From the NCBI GenBank assembly GCA_963920665.1, contig OY987269.1:7256501-7320500 (forward strand): 64,000 nt of DNA, read 5' to 3'. A program made the translations under genes and the position numbers. The stretch's first letter is position 1, and every line of letters starts with the position of its first letter. Of this stretch, positions 22,930 to 35,925 are shown piece by piece. Source of the stretch: Straminergon stramineum. Taxonomy: Eukaryota > Streptophyta > Bryopsida > Hypnales > Calliergonaceae. Below the pieces are notes generated by a model that did no database searches, was not told where the DNA came from, and was given only the letters and a program-made list of their open reading frames with translations.

Positions 22930-24026
22930 ATCCACACCATTTGAAGTGTTGCAAGATCATTATGCAAGTCATTTGCAGCCGACATGAAGAATACATGTGC
23001 CTCTTCATAACGAATGTGCAAATTGGTGATTGGAAGTTTCAAGTTCCCAACACTAGTCGCAATTAGAGAGTTAAAACCAGGTGTTCTAGATTGTATCCTG
23101 CGAGATAATTCGCAATATCGCAAGGCTCTTTGAGAGCAAAAAAGGTCAAGAAAAGCAAAAAAAAAAAGTTGAGATGCTGAAATCAAGTATAAGTAGATTC
23201 CCCCAAAAATACTAGTAAGGATTCAACTTCAGTAACATTTTTAACACTGAAGTCCACCAATGATTCTCGAATCCTCTGAGATAACTGTACATATTCGGCT
23301 GATTCATTAGCAGCAAGAAAACCATGATCACCGATACGGTTCCTTGAGGCCCCGACTCAGCTGCATGTCTTGTGGTCCTTCGCCTCAAACATTGCTCATA
23401 CAGCCGCCTGTCAAATCAACAGTAGTTCATATTTGAAGTTTAACTCATTCACCAGTCTTTGTGACACTTGAAAAGAGCTGTGGAGTCCAGACTTCCTTGT
23501 TTAATTTCAGGCTTGTAATAAAAATCGGAAAAGGTATCTACAAAGTGGATTTGCTACATACAGTACATGAATGCCACCCGGAATGCCACTGTTTCTAGCA
23601 TGACGATTACATAGGCTACAGAAATTCCCATCAATATTGCGCTGTATTGCAGAAAGCGATAACGATGGAATCAATAGAACTTAAAAGCAAAAGATGAGCT
23701 AGTCTAACCTCGTACTTGGAATGCGTCTTAGTTTTCGCCTCATACCATTAAACTTTGTCTTCCTGCAACAAGCACGCACACCACCCTCCAATTAGAAAAG
23801 GCAAAAATGCACATTAGCAAACTGATCGAACCCTTCAGTTTAATTTATTTTCAAGCTTTCAAGTTGTCCTCCAATAATAATTTCGTAAATAACTCGATCG
23901 CAAAACAACCAGGAATATCGAAAATGACAGCACAATATTAAGCTAGTACGACACATCTCTTAGTGCTTACGGTGAAGGTCCTGTGACTCCTGTACGTCAT
24001 CTTGGAGAGGATCAGCAAGTGTAAAA
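22930..24026 (-). pseudogene. Unresolved exon-like blocks, decayed gene or unknown small gene
   Basis: Four minus-strand blocks look like exons bounded by AG and GT: 24026-23971, 23762-23709, 23641-23567 and 23407-23212. One joining gives a stretch with KFNGMRRKLRRIPST, then a membrane-like AILMGISVAYVIVMLE, then RLYEQCLRRRTTRHAAE and a stop at 23212. The 24026-23971 block joins in frame only if the next exon starts four bases later. The last block also reads well in another frame (IGDHGFLAANESAEYVQLSQ), and a further protein-like stretch lies at about 22930-23130. Two good frames in one block suggest frameshift decay. I do not recognise the family. It may equally be a real gene with exons I cannot join. 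Confidence 0.3.
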
Positions 24027-24479
24027 CTGCGATCTACAAGCACAAGATTTTGCAGGATCTTTTTCTAGGGTCGATTCCAAGGAACCTGCCTAAACCAAAC
24101 ATTATTATTAACCGGGTTCCAACATCACCAATTCGTGTTAGTAGCCCGGCCACAACGACTGCATGCATGTGAAATCAGATTTTACAAGCACAATATATGC
24201 AAACGTAGTCTGGAGTTCACTTCAAATAACGTATCGAATTGCATCCCCAAGAATTCCTTCTACCGCTACAAATAAACTCAACAATTTAACATTCACCGTA
24301 GAGAGTATGCACGGCACAGACTTGGTGAGCGGCCACTGTTTGTCTTCAATTCCTGTAGCTTTCGGTACCTCCCACCTAAGACAAGTTCAAGATTGTGTAC
24401 AAAAAGAACGCAGAGTCCTTTTCAAAAAGAGCTTTGAGGCAGCTCTCCAAATGTTATGATGAATGGGACATTGCACCGG

Positions 24480-25240
24480 TAATGATAAATGATTGTCCTT
24501 CTTATTGTTTGGTTTTTAGGGTTGTTTTACCACGGCAGACGTCTGCCTGGGCTTTGGTTAATTTGTACCCTTTAATTACTGCATCATTATCATTTTTGGT
24601 TGCTACCCATTAAGGTAGGAGGTCCGTAAACCGACCGGGTTCTAAATGTGTCCCTATCTAGAAATGCATGACATGTTCTTTGAGATATCTATTAAGGAGT
24701 ATTGTCATTGATGAAGTGGATACTAACTAGGCTTAAAGGGACAATATATGGACCTCCTACGGTTGTAGGTGATGGGATATTTTCCTCCATTTATGACAAA
24801 TTGAGCCCTCTAACTCTCAATTATTACAAGCTTCCAAATTCCCTACCAAATCCCCTTCCCAATTGATTCATGTTTTACTTCAATAATAATTTGTAGACTT
24901 AGTTCTATTAGTCTTGTAGTCATAACTTACCCTTTCTGCATCTACAAATTGTGAATCAACCTTTTGTTCAACCGAAATCTTGTCAATTTGTGTAGGGGGG
25001 TTTTGTACAAAGATAAACATTTTTCTTGGCCAAAATCCAAACAATTCCGCTTCTTGAAGGAGGATATGGATTACTTTGTAATGTTGATCACTAGTATAAA
25101 ACAAAGTCTAAATCAAGCAATATCCAAAGCAAGCCATCATGTCCAAATGAACAAACCTTTGTTAATTCATGTCCAAATCAAGCCATCTGAAGCAACAAAA
25201 CGTGTCGATTCCAGCATTGTTTTCTACTAATGTGAGGTGA
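24480..25240. other. AT-rich spacer, nothing recognised
   Basis: Short frames only, none with domain-like composition. No border motifs were found. Confidence 0.4.
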
Positions 25241-25242
25241 CA

Positions 25243-25640
25243 ATCTTAGAATAAACTTTCCATTTACCGCATACATCCAAAAACCACACAACAACCATTG
25301 CCCATTTACCGTATACTAACTATACGATGGAACTACCAAGTCAATTGCCATGGGAACAAAAAAATTGTATCACCGCACAATGATCGCACACTGTGTGGTG
25401 AAGGGGTGCAAGGAATTTTTAACTAGATATTAGCTTCATTGCCTTGGATTTCAATAAAATTTGTAGGAAGAAATCTTTTTGCATTCTGTTTTTTGAAGGT
25501 GAATCTTAACATGACATTTAATGATCATACCAAATTCCAAAACATGCAAGTCTCTATATTTATGTGGAGAAGGATTTGAATTTTTTCTGTGCAGTGATTA
25601 GCAAGTTTACAATAATCAAGAAACTTTTTTTGGTTGGATT
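25243..25640 (+). repeat. Dispersed repeat, inverted copy at about 63190-63770
   Basis: Blocks such as CCATTTACCG, CATCCAAAAAACACACAACA-like sequence, GAAGGGGTGCAAGGAATTTT, AATAAAATTTGTAGGAAGAA and GTGGAGAAGGATTT reappear in reverse complement and the same order near 63190-63770. Type unknown; no terminal signature was seen. Confidence 0.6.
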
Positions 25641-25652
25641 GTGGATTATTAA

Positions 25653-26602
25653 CCCCTAAAGGTATTTGACTATGTTTTCACCAAAAACGCTCCAAAATTG
25701 TCATCTCTATTACAAGTACCAAATTTTAGAAAAAAACCATTTTTGGACAAATGTAAGTATGTAACCATAGGATCTTGTAGTATGCTATTTTGGAAAGATG
25801 TGGAAAAATTTAAGAAATTCCACCGTTTGGATTGCAAGATATTAGCATTTGAAGTGACAAAAAGCCTTTTTTTGGCCGTGCAAAAATCCGGGCGGATGCA
25901 CTCCACAAGGCTAGATCATTATGAAAAAATGTCCAAAATGGTTGTAACTCTTTGGATTCATTCTTCAAGTCATGTTGGCTACATGCTTGAAAATTTTTAG
26001 ATCATTTAGAATTGTACAACATATAGGAATAAAATAGTAAGTTGAAAGAAGTAGAGAATGATTCAAAATACTAAATTGTTAATAATTTATTGATGGAATT
26101 GAAAAATATCAATCCCAATGGTTAAATTGTTGTAATAAACAATCTACACCTCACATTTTTATTTTTTTTCAAGAATATTAAAAATTGAGTGAAATAAAGG
26201 TCTTCAAAGTTTATTTTAGAGTAGAGATTGCATTACTACCCCAAACTACCCACAACTAAAACTCTTCATAACTTTCATCTCATAAATCAAAATGGAATGA
26301 TTCAAAGCTTTTCATGTATATATATATCTTTAAAATCAATTTCAAATTTTTATTTTAGAAAAAAGTGATTTTAGAAGAATTTTTTTTTGCTGCCTGGGCT
26401 GCCCGCCGAGCAATGAAAACAACATATCATACAATAACTTTTTAACCATGTATTCAAAAGTTATGAAAATTTTTGGGTCTTAAAGCTACTCCTCGGGCAC
26501 ATGTTGTGTGAAAATTTCAAAGAAAAAAAATAAAAATTCCATCTATAGTGAGTTGACCGAAATCACTATGTTGCCAAAAAACACCATGTGGTCCTTTAGG
26601 GG
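25653..26602. mobile_element. TTAA-flanked TIR element (950 bp)
   Basis: Flanked by TTAA at 25649-25652 and 26603-26606. Termini are CCCCTAAAGG and CCTTTAGGGG, a perfect 10-bp inverted repeat, then divergent subterminal sequence. No transposase frame, so non-autonomous. The termini match the elements at 49946-50949 and 62372-62936. TTAA target duplication with a C-run terminus is the pattern of piggyBac-type transposons, but this assignment is inference. Confidence 0.7.
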
Positions 26603-26874
26603 TTAAAACCCGTAATGCAGTTGGTTATGTCATGAAACCCTCGTACCAGTAATGACACCTTAGTTAGTTTGTTGAATTTGTTTTATGGTATGTTTGGCTT
26701 ACTACAAATGGAAGAAACAGGCTTTTCGTTGGCAACAGTGGCCTCACATGAATGGATCAATTGTTGCTCTCCACAAGTTCAAAGTAAACTATTCGTTGGC
26801 TAGATTAAGTGCAAACAAGCATAGTCCATTTATTAGGCATATCTAAATTTTAGAAGCTGTGTAATTTGTGGTGT

Positions 26875-27118
26875 TTGGACATGCAATGTGAAAGTTATGT
26901 TTTTTACAAAATTAAAGATAATTTTAATTTAGTTTTCTGATTTATAAAACTTTGAAATTCAAGAACTTTTACAACATAGGTCCAAAACCAAGAAACAAAG
27001 TCCATGCACCCCTCATCATGAAGAGCTTTCCATCAGTACCAAAAGCACTACCGGATGCTTCATGGTTTCTTAGATCTCAACTTATCAAACAAACAAACAA
27101 ATTTAAGGTATAGACTAG
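26875..27118 (+). repeat. Direct repeat, first copy
   Basis: Shares a block of about 245 bp with 28288-28545: TTTGGACATGCAATGTGAAA, ACTTTTACAAC, CCCATGCACCCCTC-like, AGAGCTTTCCA, GGATGCTTC, GTGGTTTCTTA and AAACAAACAAA. Ends lack TG..CA, so the pair is not obviously an LTR pair. Confidence 0.65.
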
Positions 27119-27916
27119 TAGTCTAAATAAAAATTTATTTTAAAATATTATTTTTGGATGCTAATGCAAGGTTTGGTGGCCCTATAGAGGCCCCAAGTTT
27201 TTTCTAATGGTGTATAACATCAAGATATGAACCAAGGTTACCATGGCACTGCAAACTTATAAATCAACAAACAATAGTTATAGGCTCCAAAGTTCAAATT
27301 GCAATAAACTATTGAATTTTCCAAGTTTTCCAATTGATATAGAAACTACACTTGATAAACTTCATTTCATTAGTCAAGCTCAAATTTCAGAAAATTATAT
27401 CTTTATGGCTCAAATTTACATCAAGAGTAGAGAGCATTAAGTGCCCAAAATACACTACAAAGGTGATCCATAGATTAAGCATCTTCTTCCTTCACAAAAT
27501 CAATAATACAATAGTGAGGGAATCAATTCAATATTGTTACTTTAAAATGCATTCAAGCTAATCCCTTAATCCTACAACCCCTCATGAAATCATCCAAGGT
27601 CAAAAAATGTCCGCAATGTCATTTCTAGGTTGATGAGGGATTGAATTCAATTAGAATCAAAGGATACCAATAGTGTTTTGATTCAATGGGGCAAAATTTT
27701 GACAATTTTTTAACTTGTTTTTGGTTCCAGCTCCCACCATTTTATAAGAAAATTATTCAAAAATTAGATGAAATTGTCCAAAACATCTCAATCGAAGAAA
27801 TAGATCATTTTCCAAACTTTGGATGAAGTTTACTAAATTATCTAGTTGATGTGGTGAAGAAAATGATAGTTGAATTGTAGAAATAAAAAAAGAAGTAAAA
27901 AAAGGTGTCATGTATT

Positions 27917-27987
27917 ATTAGAGCGAGGTTACAATCCTCGATCTTCTAGGTTATGGGCCGACCACGCTTTCACTATGCCACTCTAAT
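27917..27987 (-). pseudogene. Initiator tRNA-Met (CAT) derived sequence, degenerate
   Basis: On the minus strand this 71-base block follows the plant initiator tRNA-Met closely: ATTAGAGTGGCATAGTGAAA at the start, GCGTGG, the anticodon loop CCCATAA, and CGAGGATTGTAACCTCG as the T arm, closed by CTCTAAT. The 7-bp acceptor stem and the 5-bp T stem still pair perfectly. The D stem has one mismatch and the anticodon stem two, and box B has drifted from the GGTTCGAATCC type. A T run follows downstream, as for polymerase III termination. It is most likely a tRNA pseudogene or the head of a tRNA-derived SINE rather than a working tRNA. Confidence 0.7.
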
Positions 27988-28287
27988 GCATTGGGAACAC
28001 TAAGTATAAGAACTATGTTTAATTGTGTAATTCTTATACAAGTTATGAATTGAAAACCCTTTCAATATGGGACAAAAGCTATGATGCAATAAAAGCTAGT
28101 GTGTCCTGTACTGTTGCCACATCCAAAATAAAAATAAAGGTCATTTTTTTAATTTGTGAATAATTCCAAAATTCAATATTTTATACACTTGAAGGAGTGC
28201 AAGGGGTTTGTTGTAGTGTGAGAGGTTGCATTCTTGATACAAATAGAAAACTTTGTGTACAAAGGAGTGCAAGAGCTTTGTTTCATG

Positions 28288-28545
28288 CATTTGGACATGC
28301 GATGTGAAAGTTATGTTTTCTTCAAAATAAAAGATAATTTAATTCAATTTTTGGTTTCATAAAAACTTTGATATTCAATAACTTTTACATCGTAGGTCTA
28401 AACGCCACAAATCACAGCCCATGCACCCCTCCTTGCAAAGAGCTTTCCAATGGTATCAAGAGTGTTGTTGGATGCTTCGTGGTTTCTTAAATCTTAGTGT
28501 ATCAAACAAACTAACGAACTAACGAACGAACGAATTTAAGGGTAT
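28288..28545 (+). repeat. Direct repeat, second copy
   Basis: Second member of the pair with 26875-27118, diverged by substitutions and small indels. Its right end carries a short tandem of ACGAACTA/ACGAACGA. The tRNA-like block lies between the two copies. Confidence 0.65.
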
Positions 28546-28549
28546 TGAT

Positions 28550-31500
28550 TATTGTGAATAATTGCTTTCAATGCATTACATTTTATTGAAGTACTTTTGG
28601 ACTGCTTTGTGTTGCATAAAGAGAAATGGACTTTTACAAAGTAGTTCTTAAAAACAATCATACTATTAATAGTGTGAACTATTTTAGCATGTCACTTTCT
28701 TAAACATGTTTTATGTTCATTTATATTTGGGCATTTTAGATTCCTTGCACCCAACAAATAAATATATCAAAGCAACAAAGTCAAAACACATAAAGGATGT
28801 TACCACATGATATTACAAAAGAAATACCAAAAGAGTCACAAACTTGAAATTTTTGTTTTACAATCATGGCTTCAAAGTTTCTTGGAAGATTTTTAATTTT
28901 TGTTTCATAGTCATGCACCTCAATTTTGCAAAATACACCCTATATATGTTAATGCAAAATAAACAGATTAAAAATGAAATCAATGCATTAATCACTCCAA
29001 CTTGAATCAAACTCAACAAAGTCTTTCAAATATACATATTTTTTATATCATTTAAACAAAATGTATCAAGTCCTACAAGATTAGTTTTGACTCTTCTTTA
29101 AAATTATAATTTTTCAATAATTTTATGAATTATAATTGCAAATGCAAGATTTACATAGATATTGTTTTTATTCTAATCTTGATAATTGATTTTCCTCTAC
29201 TATATATTCTAATTAGTATAATTTCTTAAACACTATACTTCAAAAATAAAAATGAAATTTTTCTAACTTTTTTGAAAATTCAATATTCATGATCAATAGA
29301 ATTCAAATATTTAAAAATCCCAAATTTTTATGAGTCAATTATTAGATAGCTTAAACTAATCATATTTAATTAATTTCCAAGAGTGAACAAAGTGAAAAAA
29401 TTAAAATTAAAATTAAAAAATAGAAAAAAAAACTCCTAATGATCTTCATCATTGCTACTTATACTTCAAGAAGACATTTAAAAGTTATTGGATTTTTGGA
29501 GTATATTTTACCAATTCTTTATCACCTTTTGCTAATTTTTTTGTGAATATGTAATATAACATTTTACCATGAATTAGTTGAAATTTTTTCACATTCAAGA
29601 ATAACATCTAGTATTATGTAGTGTAAATATATATTAGAATGTTTCTTCAATTTTTAATATCTTTCTCTAAAGAAGGCCTAAAATTCATGAAAATACAAAA
29701 GTATATACTTCTTTGTACAAGAGTTAGGGTTTTAGTAATTCCATCCATCCTAGAGTGTAATCTATATGAAATTTCATTTGTAATATCCTATGTGAAGGTA
29801 AGATTTGGCATAAATTAAGTCTTTTTCATAAAAAAAAGTACAAAATGTCATCTTGTGATTGGTGTGAGGTGATGTAGACCCCTAAAAATCTGATGTGGAA
29901 ATTCAATTTCGGCACCTAAGTGCCGAATCCAACCTTTATATATGGTACTTTGAATTTCAATAGAAGTATTCAAAGACATAACCCTTGAATAATTTTCCAC
30001 TTTAGTAATTTTTGCATTCACATTCTAAAAGTGTGCGTATTCAAGAAATGTAAGAATAGTTTCAAGAAAACTATATTATTATTCACCATATATCCCCTTC
30101 CAGAAATTCTATATTTTCAAAACTTTCATCAAATCAAGTATTCAAGCATTTGAGTTAATGAAAAGAAATAGAGAAATGAAATGATTAAAATCAATTCTCA
30201 TGTTGTTACTTATTACTCTTTGTGCTTTTCTTTCACCTCTATGGCTCTAAGAAATGAGTACCATTGGTATTTCAAGGGAGTGATTTTTACCACATACTAC
30301 ATCAAGTACACCTTTAGAAATTCAAATCTTCAATCAAATCAAACATTGGAGTTATTGAATAAAGAGTAATGAAGTTTGAAAGTTGAAAAGGTATAAAATC
30401 CTACATTATAGATTTTTGAAATTTTTTATGATGAAAATCTTTGAAATTCAGTAGTTTTGTTTCATTAGTATGAATTGTATCTTCAAATTTTTATATTTGT
30501 GTGAGGGTTGTCTTATCTAACATAAAAACCATACTAAGCGTTGTACTAGATGTTTGAAGTTGCATGTCATATTAGGCAAGTGTTGAGTATGCATGGCAAT
30601 TTTGTCTAATAAGCCCATATTCATTAAAATGAGACACTTTGGAATTTTACTTTAATTAAGACCCTAAATGTAGAATGTGATAAGTGTTCATTAAATTGAG
30701 ACACTTCAATAAAATGAAACTTTCATATGTCTAGATAATGCCATAATGGTTGTACAATAACTAACGAGGAGTTACCTTGTAGTCATCCATGTTCATGATC
30801 CAACTAGTACATGACTTACACAAAAAACAAACAATCATTTATACAATGACTACGCCTTGACTAGTCCTAGTCAATTGTGCCAATCTACAATTACAAATAT
30901 AGAAATTCAAAAACATTCCTTGTTGACCCAATGGTAGTTATAAGGCAGTTATTAAATAGTCATTTATTGCACAAAGTCATTGTTATTCAACTACAATATG
31001 ACTTAGTACAATCTATATCAATGACAGCGACATAGGATGCATAATAAATTGTTGATGAAGAAGTTTTCATTCTTAGTCTCATCCTCTCATCATGTGGTAA
31101 TCATTTAAATGATTGACTTGTGACTAAAATGCTTGACACATCAATTTTTATACAATTTTGAGTTTTAAATTTTATTTGGGTCAATTGAAAAAACTTAAAA
31201 AGGTATCATCAAAAAGCATATTTCTTTAAAGATATTTCAAAATGATGACCTTTTTGTATTCAAGAAAGAAGAGAAGTTTAGAAATGATTTTCTAAAATTT
31301 CATGATGTAATGTTCTAATTATTCTTAAACTTTTGGTGAAGTTTATTATTTTTAAACTTTTAGTTCATGCTTGATAACCAAGAGCCTTACGAGCCTTACC
31401 AATGTCTAAGAAATTCGCATGACAAAGTTTACCTCAAAACTTAAATAAAGTAATGCAATTGAATTTGTTATGTATTTTTTTTAATCCATTTTTTATTAAA

Positions 31501-32820
31501 AAATAATGAAAAATTGAGAACTAGCAACTCTTAAAAGAAGCAAAACAACTTGAAATTTGTCTTTGGGGTCACTAGGGATTGAAAAATGAGTAAAAATACG
31601 AACATTGAGAAACTTTGGCGGTTATGTCTATATTACTAATATAATTATAATGATATATTATAAAATATGATATACTTTTTTTTATCCTATTGTAAACCAT
31701 AAATACATTAATACATTTGTTTCTAAAGGTATTGGTAATCTTAAATATTATGTCAATCACTTTAATGGAAATATTCCCTATTGAAATATATCAAATTCCA
31801 AAGGCAACTTTACAAAGTTATAGCTTTTATAAGAATGTGATGATTTACAAAGTCAAAATTGATCAAAGTCTACAATTTCCCAACTTTCCTTCTACTAATA
31901 TTGTCACATGGACTTTAGATATAGGGTCTAAACTAACAAATGTGTAACTTAAAACAAATCTAAGAAAAATTGTAGTTTCTCTTTTACAATGAACTTCTTT
32001 TTGTTCCCTAGTCTTGTATACAATAATGTCTATATGACCAGAGTTGTTTCTCTACTGTTCATACTACATATGATTTTTGCTAAGATATTCAAGAACCTTC
32101 TCATAGAAGTCAATGAGTCAAATTAAAGTACATCTATTCAAGGATAGTAAGTCTACAAAATATAATATGGATTATAGAATCATTCACTTCATTTGACTCA
32201 ATTCTAAAATGAGGGTACCATTCAAACATGTGATGTCTACAATGAGACTATCAATTTACATAACATTTATGACATAATTTCAATGGTAGATTCTTGTTAA
32301 TTCAATGTTCTAAAAAAAACATCATAATGTCAAAAGAAAACAAGGTTAAAAAATATACCCATGTTTTGAATCCACATGAATACGAATTCTAGAAATATAG
32401 GCAACATTGAGATTATGATCTTCTTATATTCATTGTGCTTATTTCACATTAAGTGATCAACCAACAACTAGTATACAACTATATATGTTGTAAATTTGGT
32501 TGAAATAGAGATTGAAGGTTTTTAATCTATAATATTCATTCAATGTAAAGCTTAAATGTTCTTGATTCAAAATTAGAATTTTGCATTTAGATACATCCAA
32601 TAATAATCTTAAGCCTCCCTATTCTAAAAGTTTAGGTATTCCATCAATCCATCAAAGAAGGTTTAGAAGGACTAATAGTGTTTGTGATTACAAGTTTTCC
32701 ATTGTGAATATGGTTGATTTTACCAATGAAGACTGTAAATTATAGTTTCCACTTATTGTAAATTCTTGATTAGATGTATTTGAAATAAAAAAAACTTCCA
32801 TTAGAACAAAACACTATTAT
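28550..32820. other. Very AT-rich spacer, nothing recognised
   Basis: About 4.3 kb with no coding-like frame, no clear inverted terminal repeats and no RNA gene. Composition is dominated by A/T runs, consistent with old, decayed transposons. Confidence 0.5.
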
Positions 32821-32823
32821 CAC

Positions 32824-35640
32824 TACTAGAAAAAACCATGACCAAAACAACAGAATTGGAACTGAAAAGTGTTGTTCAATTTTGTTGTTTTGGTTGCGTT
32901 GTACTTCATACCAAGGAGATTTCAATATTGATAGTGATACAAGACCCTCTATAGTGATGAAGGATTGAGATTAAAAAGAGATAATTATTAAAGAACAATG
33001 TTGACTATGATTTTATATAGAATGGATACTAGTCTAAGTAATAGACAACCTAGAGACAATAAACAACAAAATTCAATTAATAAAATTTTACTCAATCCAA
33101 TATTTATTTGAAAAATGATAGAAATTAGTGGGCTTTGAGCTTACCCTTTATATTATGTGTTAGACTAAGGATGATGTCTTCCAACTCCTTGAGAGCCTAG
33201 AGACAAGTGTAACTACAAAAATCTATCTTATACTTCCTATGGTATGGATCTGATACACAATGATTGATTTGGATATGAATGACATAATTCAAATACTTTA
33301 AATTGATGGAACTTATACATTGTTCAATTTTATTACTCTTTTATCTATAAATAATGATCATTTGAGATAGATATTAATTAGTCATTGCATTCATCAAAAT
33401 AAAATCAATTCACCTTCACAAAAATATCTTAAGGAAATCTACATCTATATAACCTTAGCTCAATGTCAACAAACATATTTGGTTTGTTTATTTACATTAT
33501 GCTATCTTTTGTAAGAATAAAATTCTTGTACAACAACTTAATACTTACTTGACAGAAATCCACTATATTGAAAAATTGAAATCTTTTACATCAGTTGCTT
33601 TACATATCACATATGTTGCACAAAAAAATTCTTATAAGAGAATAATTACTTGGTATAATGTCTTCTAAGAATATTTCTTATCCAATGGAAAATCTATTTA
33701 TAAATAATCTAAGTTGTGCAACCCCAACAAATGCACAAAACTGCATGAACTCTTCTATCATATAGTAATTCAAGAATCACCAAAGTACTTATGATGTAGC
33801 ATCACCCAAATGACATTTCTACATTCATCTTTTGTGCAATTGTCCTCTAAATGAATGTTTTACAGATATATTGTAAGAAATACCAAATTTGTTAAAATGA
33901 AATAGTTTCATATAAGAAGTCAATTAAAAATTTTCACATAATATTAGTATACAAGTAAAAAGGGAACCTTACATTCTATAGCTAAGAGGGAGAATGTTTT
34001 ATATTTGTTTTACTATAATAATACTTGTATGTTATACAAAACATACCTTGCATGGAGTGTTTCATAATGTTATTCAAACAAATGTTTGAGTCTTGAGATA
34101 CATATCTAGAGATCATTGCAAGTATCCTAGTGGAATTCTCCAAAAATAAACATATACTAAAGAATGTTTAAAATAAACTAACTTATATTTGTCATATGAA
34201 ATGTTGCAGAGTCTGCTATTCCTCCAACATTTTTGCCATATTGACGAGCATGTTGACTAAGTTTGTCACCTAGATATGTAAATACATTAATAAATCCTAG
34301 TCAATCTTTTAGCTTGATGATGACTAAGACACTGCATAGGTCATAGTGTATGAAGAATAATTTCATGCATTAGTAGAAAAGGGTTATCAATAATTGGGGT
34401 AGATGACTTAAACATGAAATCATTTAGGACAAGTATGATTGATAAATGATTGGAACTTGTTTTTAGGATTTGAGTCATTGTGGACCACTTATTTGTGATA
34501 CTTGAGTCATTTTGAACAAGGGCTTTGTTTCTCATCCAATTGTTGATGTGGAACTTCATCAACCATGTTTGTTGACTAAATTGCAAACATGGACATAGTC
34601 GTAGATATGACATGGTTGATGTGGTCTGTATCGTCCAATAAAATGGATGATGGGGCATGGATGATATGGTGTGTTGCATTTGATGGATACTTTGATATTG
34701 ATGGGGCGTGGTTGTCATATCATGTGCTATTTAATATGGTAGATTTACAACTAGTCATTGTTAAGTCATTTATGAGTTCAATGGTGATGATAAGGCCTAT
34801 TTTTACTTATGTGGTAGAAGGTCAGAGGTTGCTCTTGTGTAATTGAAATTAAATATGTATTTTCAATTAAGTATTACTTGTTTCAAATTAAAGTCATATA
34901 ATATATTACTTATTTCAAGAGTCATATATTGGTTACGCAGTAATTGTGGATATGACTAATGCAATCATGTATTATTGGTTGTAGTTGCAAACACAACAAC
35001 ATGAAGTAAGAGGATTTCAACACAATTATTTTTGAGTCATTTTTTAAGTTTATTACTGGAAAATGATTGTGACAAAGATGACTACAACAATGGCATGCAT
35101 GTATGACTCCTATCTATATTGTAATGCAATGGAGACAAGTAACTGAAGCAATTGTTTTTATAACTCCACTGTGATTGCACTTTGTCTCTATGACCATATT
35201 ATGTCTCTAGCTATGACTCCACTATATGTCTCAAACCACTTATTGTCTCCATGTCATAACCTCTTTTTGCTTCTTAGCCCATTAAAAACTAGAGTCAACC
35301 ATCAATAGAAAATGAATCAGGCTTATCTAATGAAAAATACATCATAAAACAAAATAACACAACAATCAACAAGGAACTACAAAACTTACCTAATGCAAAG
35401 TCAACTACTTTTTTTTGTTGCCCTATAAGAGATGTGTATTATCTCCAATTCTCTCGTAAAGGACTTTTATACATGTATAAAATCAAAGTTAGTTAAGCAA
35501 GAAGAAGGTAAATTTTTCAAGTTAAACTAAAAGATTCACCAATTTTCATTATTATAGTTGTAGGATTCTAAACAAAAATAATTGTCACTATTGAAAAGAA
35601 GAACAATGACAAAGGCATGTAAATTAAGCAAAAACCCCAA
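32824..35640. other. AT-rich spacer with possible CACTA transposon ends
   Basis: CACTACTAGAAAAAACC at about 32824 and CATTAGTAGAAAAGGGTT at about 34364 resemble CACTA termini. Many TGACTA/ATGACT motifs follow (about 34400-35250, and again at 37300-37450), as in subterminal repeats of that class. No matching opposite end and no transposase were found, so this remains a suggestion. Confidence 0.3.
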
Positions 35641-35654
35641 AGAAGAAGAACATG

Positions 35655-35925
35655 CTACTACACTTGGGAGGTGGCAACCATAATGAAAAAGTGGCTAAAA
35701 GAAACCCTCACCTTGAAATCTTGAGGCCAAAACGAGAAGAAAAAATGAAAGGAGGGTGAACAACAAAAAGCAAGAAAAAGAATGTAAATTGGTACTCAAG
35801 AGGTGGTGATTGATCTAAACCTTCACTTAAAAATCTTGAAGCCAAAAGCAAGAGGTAAAAATGAGAAGATGTTGCTCTTCAAGAAGCAAGAAGAAGAATA
35901 TAATTTGTTGCATTTAGAAGGCAGT
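35655..35925 (+). repeat. Diverged tandem repeat, about 130-bp unit, split by a solo LTR
   Basis: Units start near 35660 and 35795 with ACTTGGGAGGTGG or ACTCAAGAGGTGG and share CTTGAAGCC/CTTGAGGCC, AAAATGA and CAAGAAGAAGAAT-type stretches. A third unit (CATTTAGAAGGCAGT) is cut by the LTR at 35926 and resumes at 37217 with GGTTGATCTAAATCC, matching GATTGATCTAAACC of the previous unit. Confidence 0.6.

Noticed and set aside
26875..28545. Direct repeats as the two LTRs of a small retrotransposon
   Set aside because: They lack TG..CA ends and a matching target duplication, and the internal 1.2 kb has no primer-binding site adjoining the first copy.
34341..34846. Overlapping frames of 125 and 85 residues
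   Set aside because: Both strands are open because of repeated ATGAT/ATGACT words; this looks like subterminal transposon repeats, not a gene.
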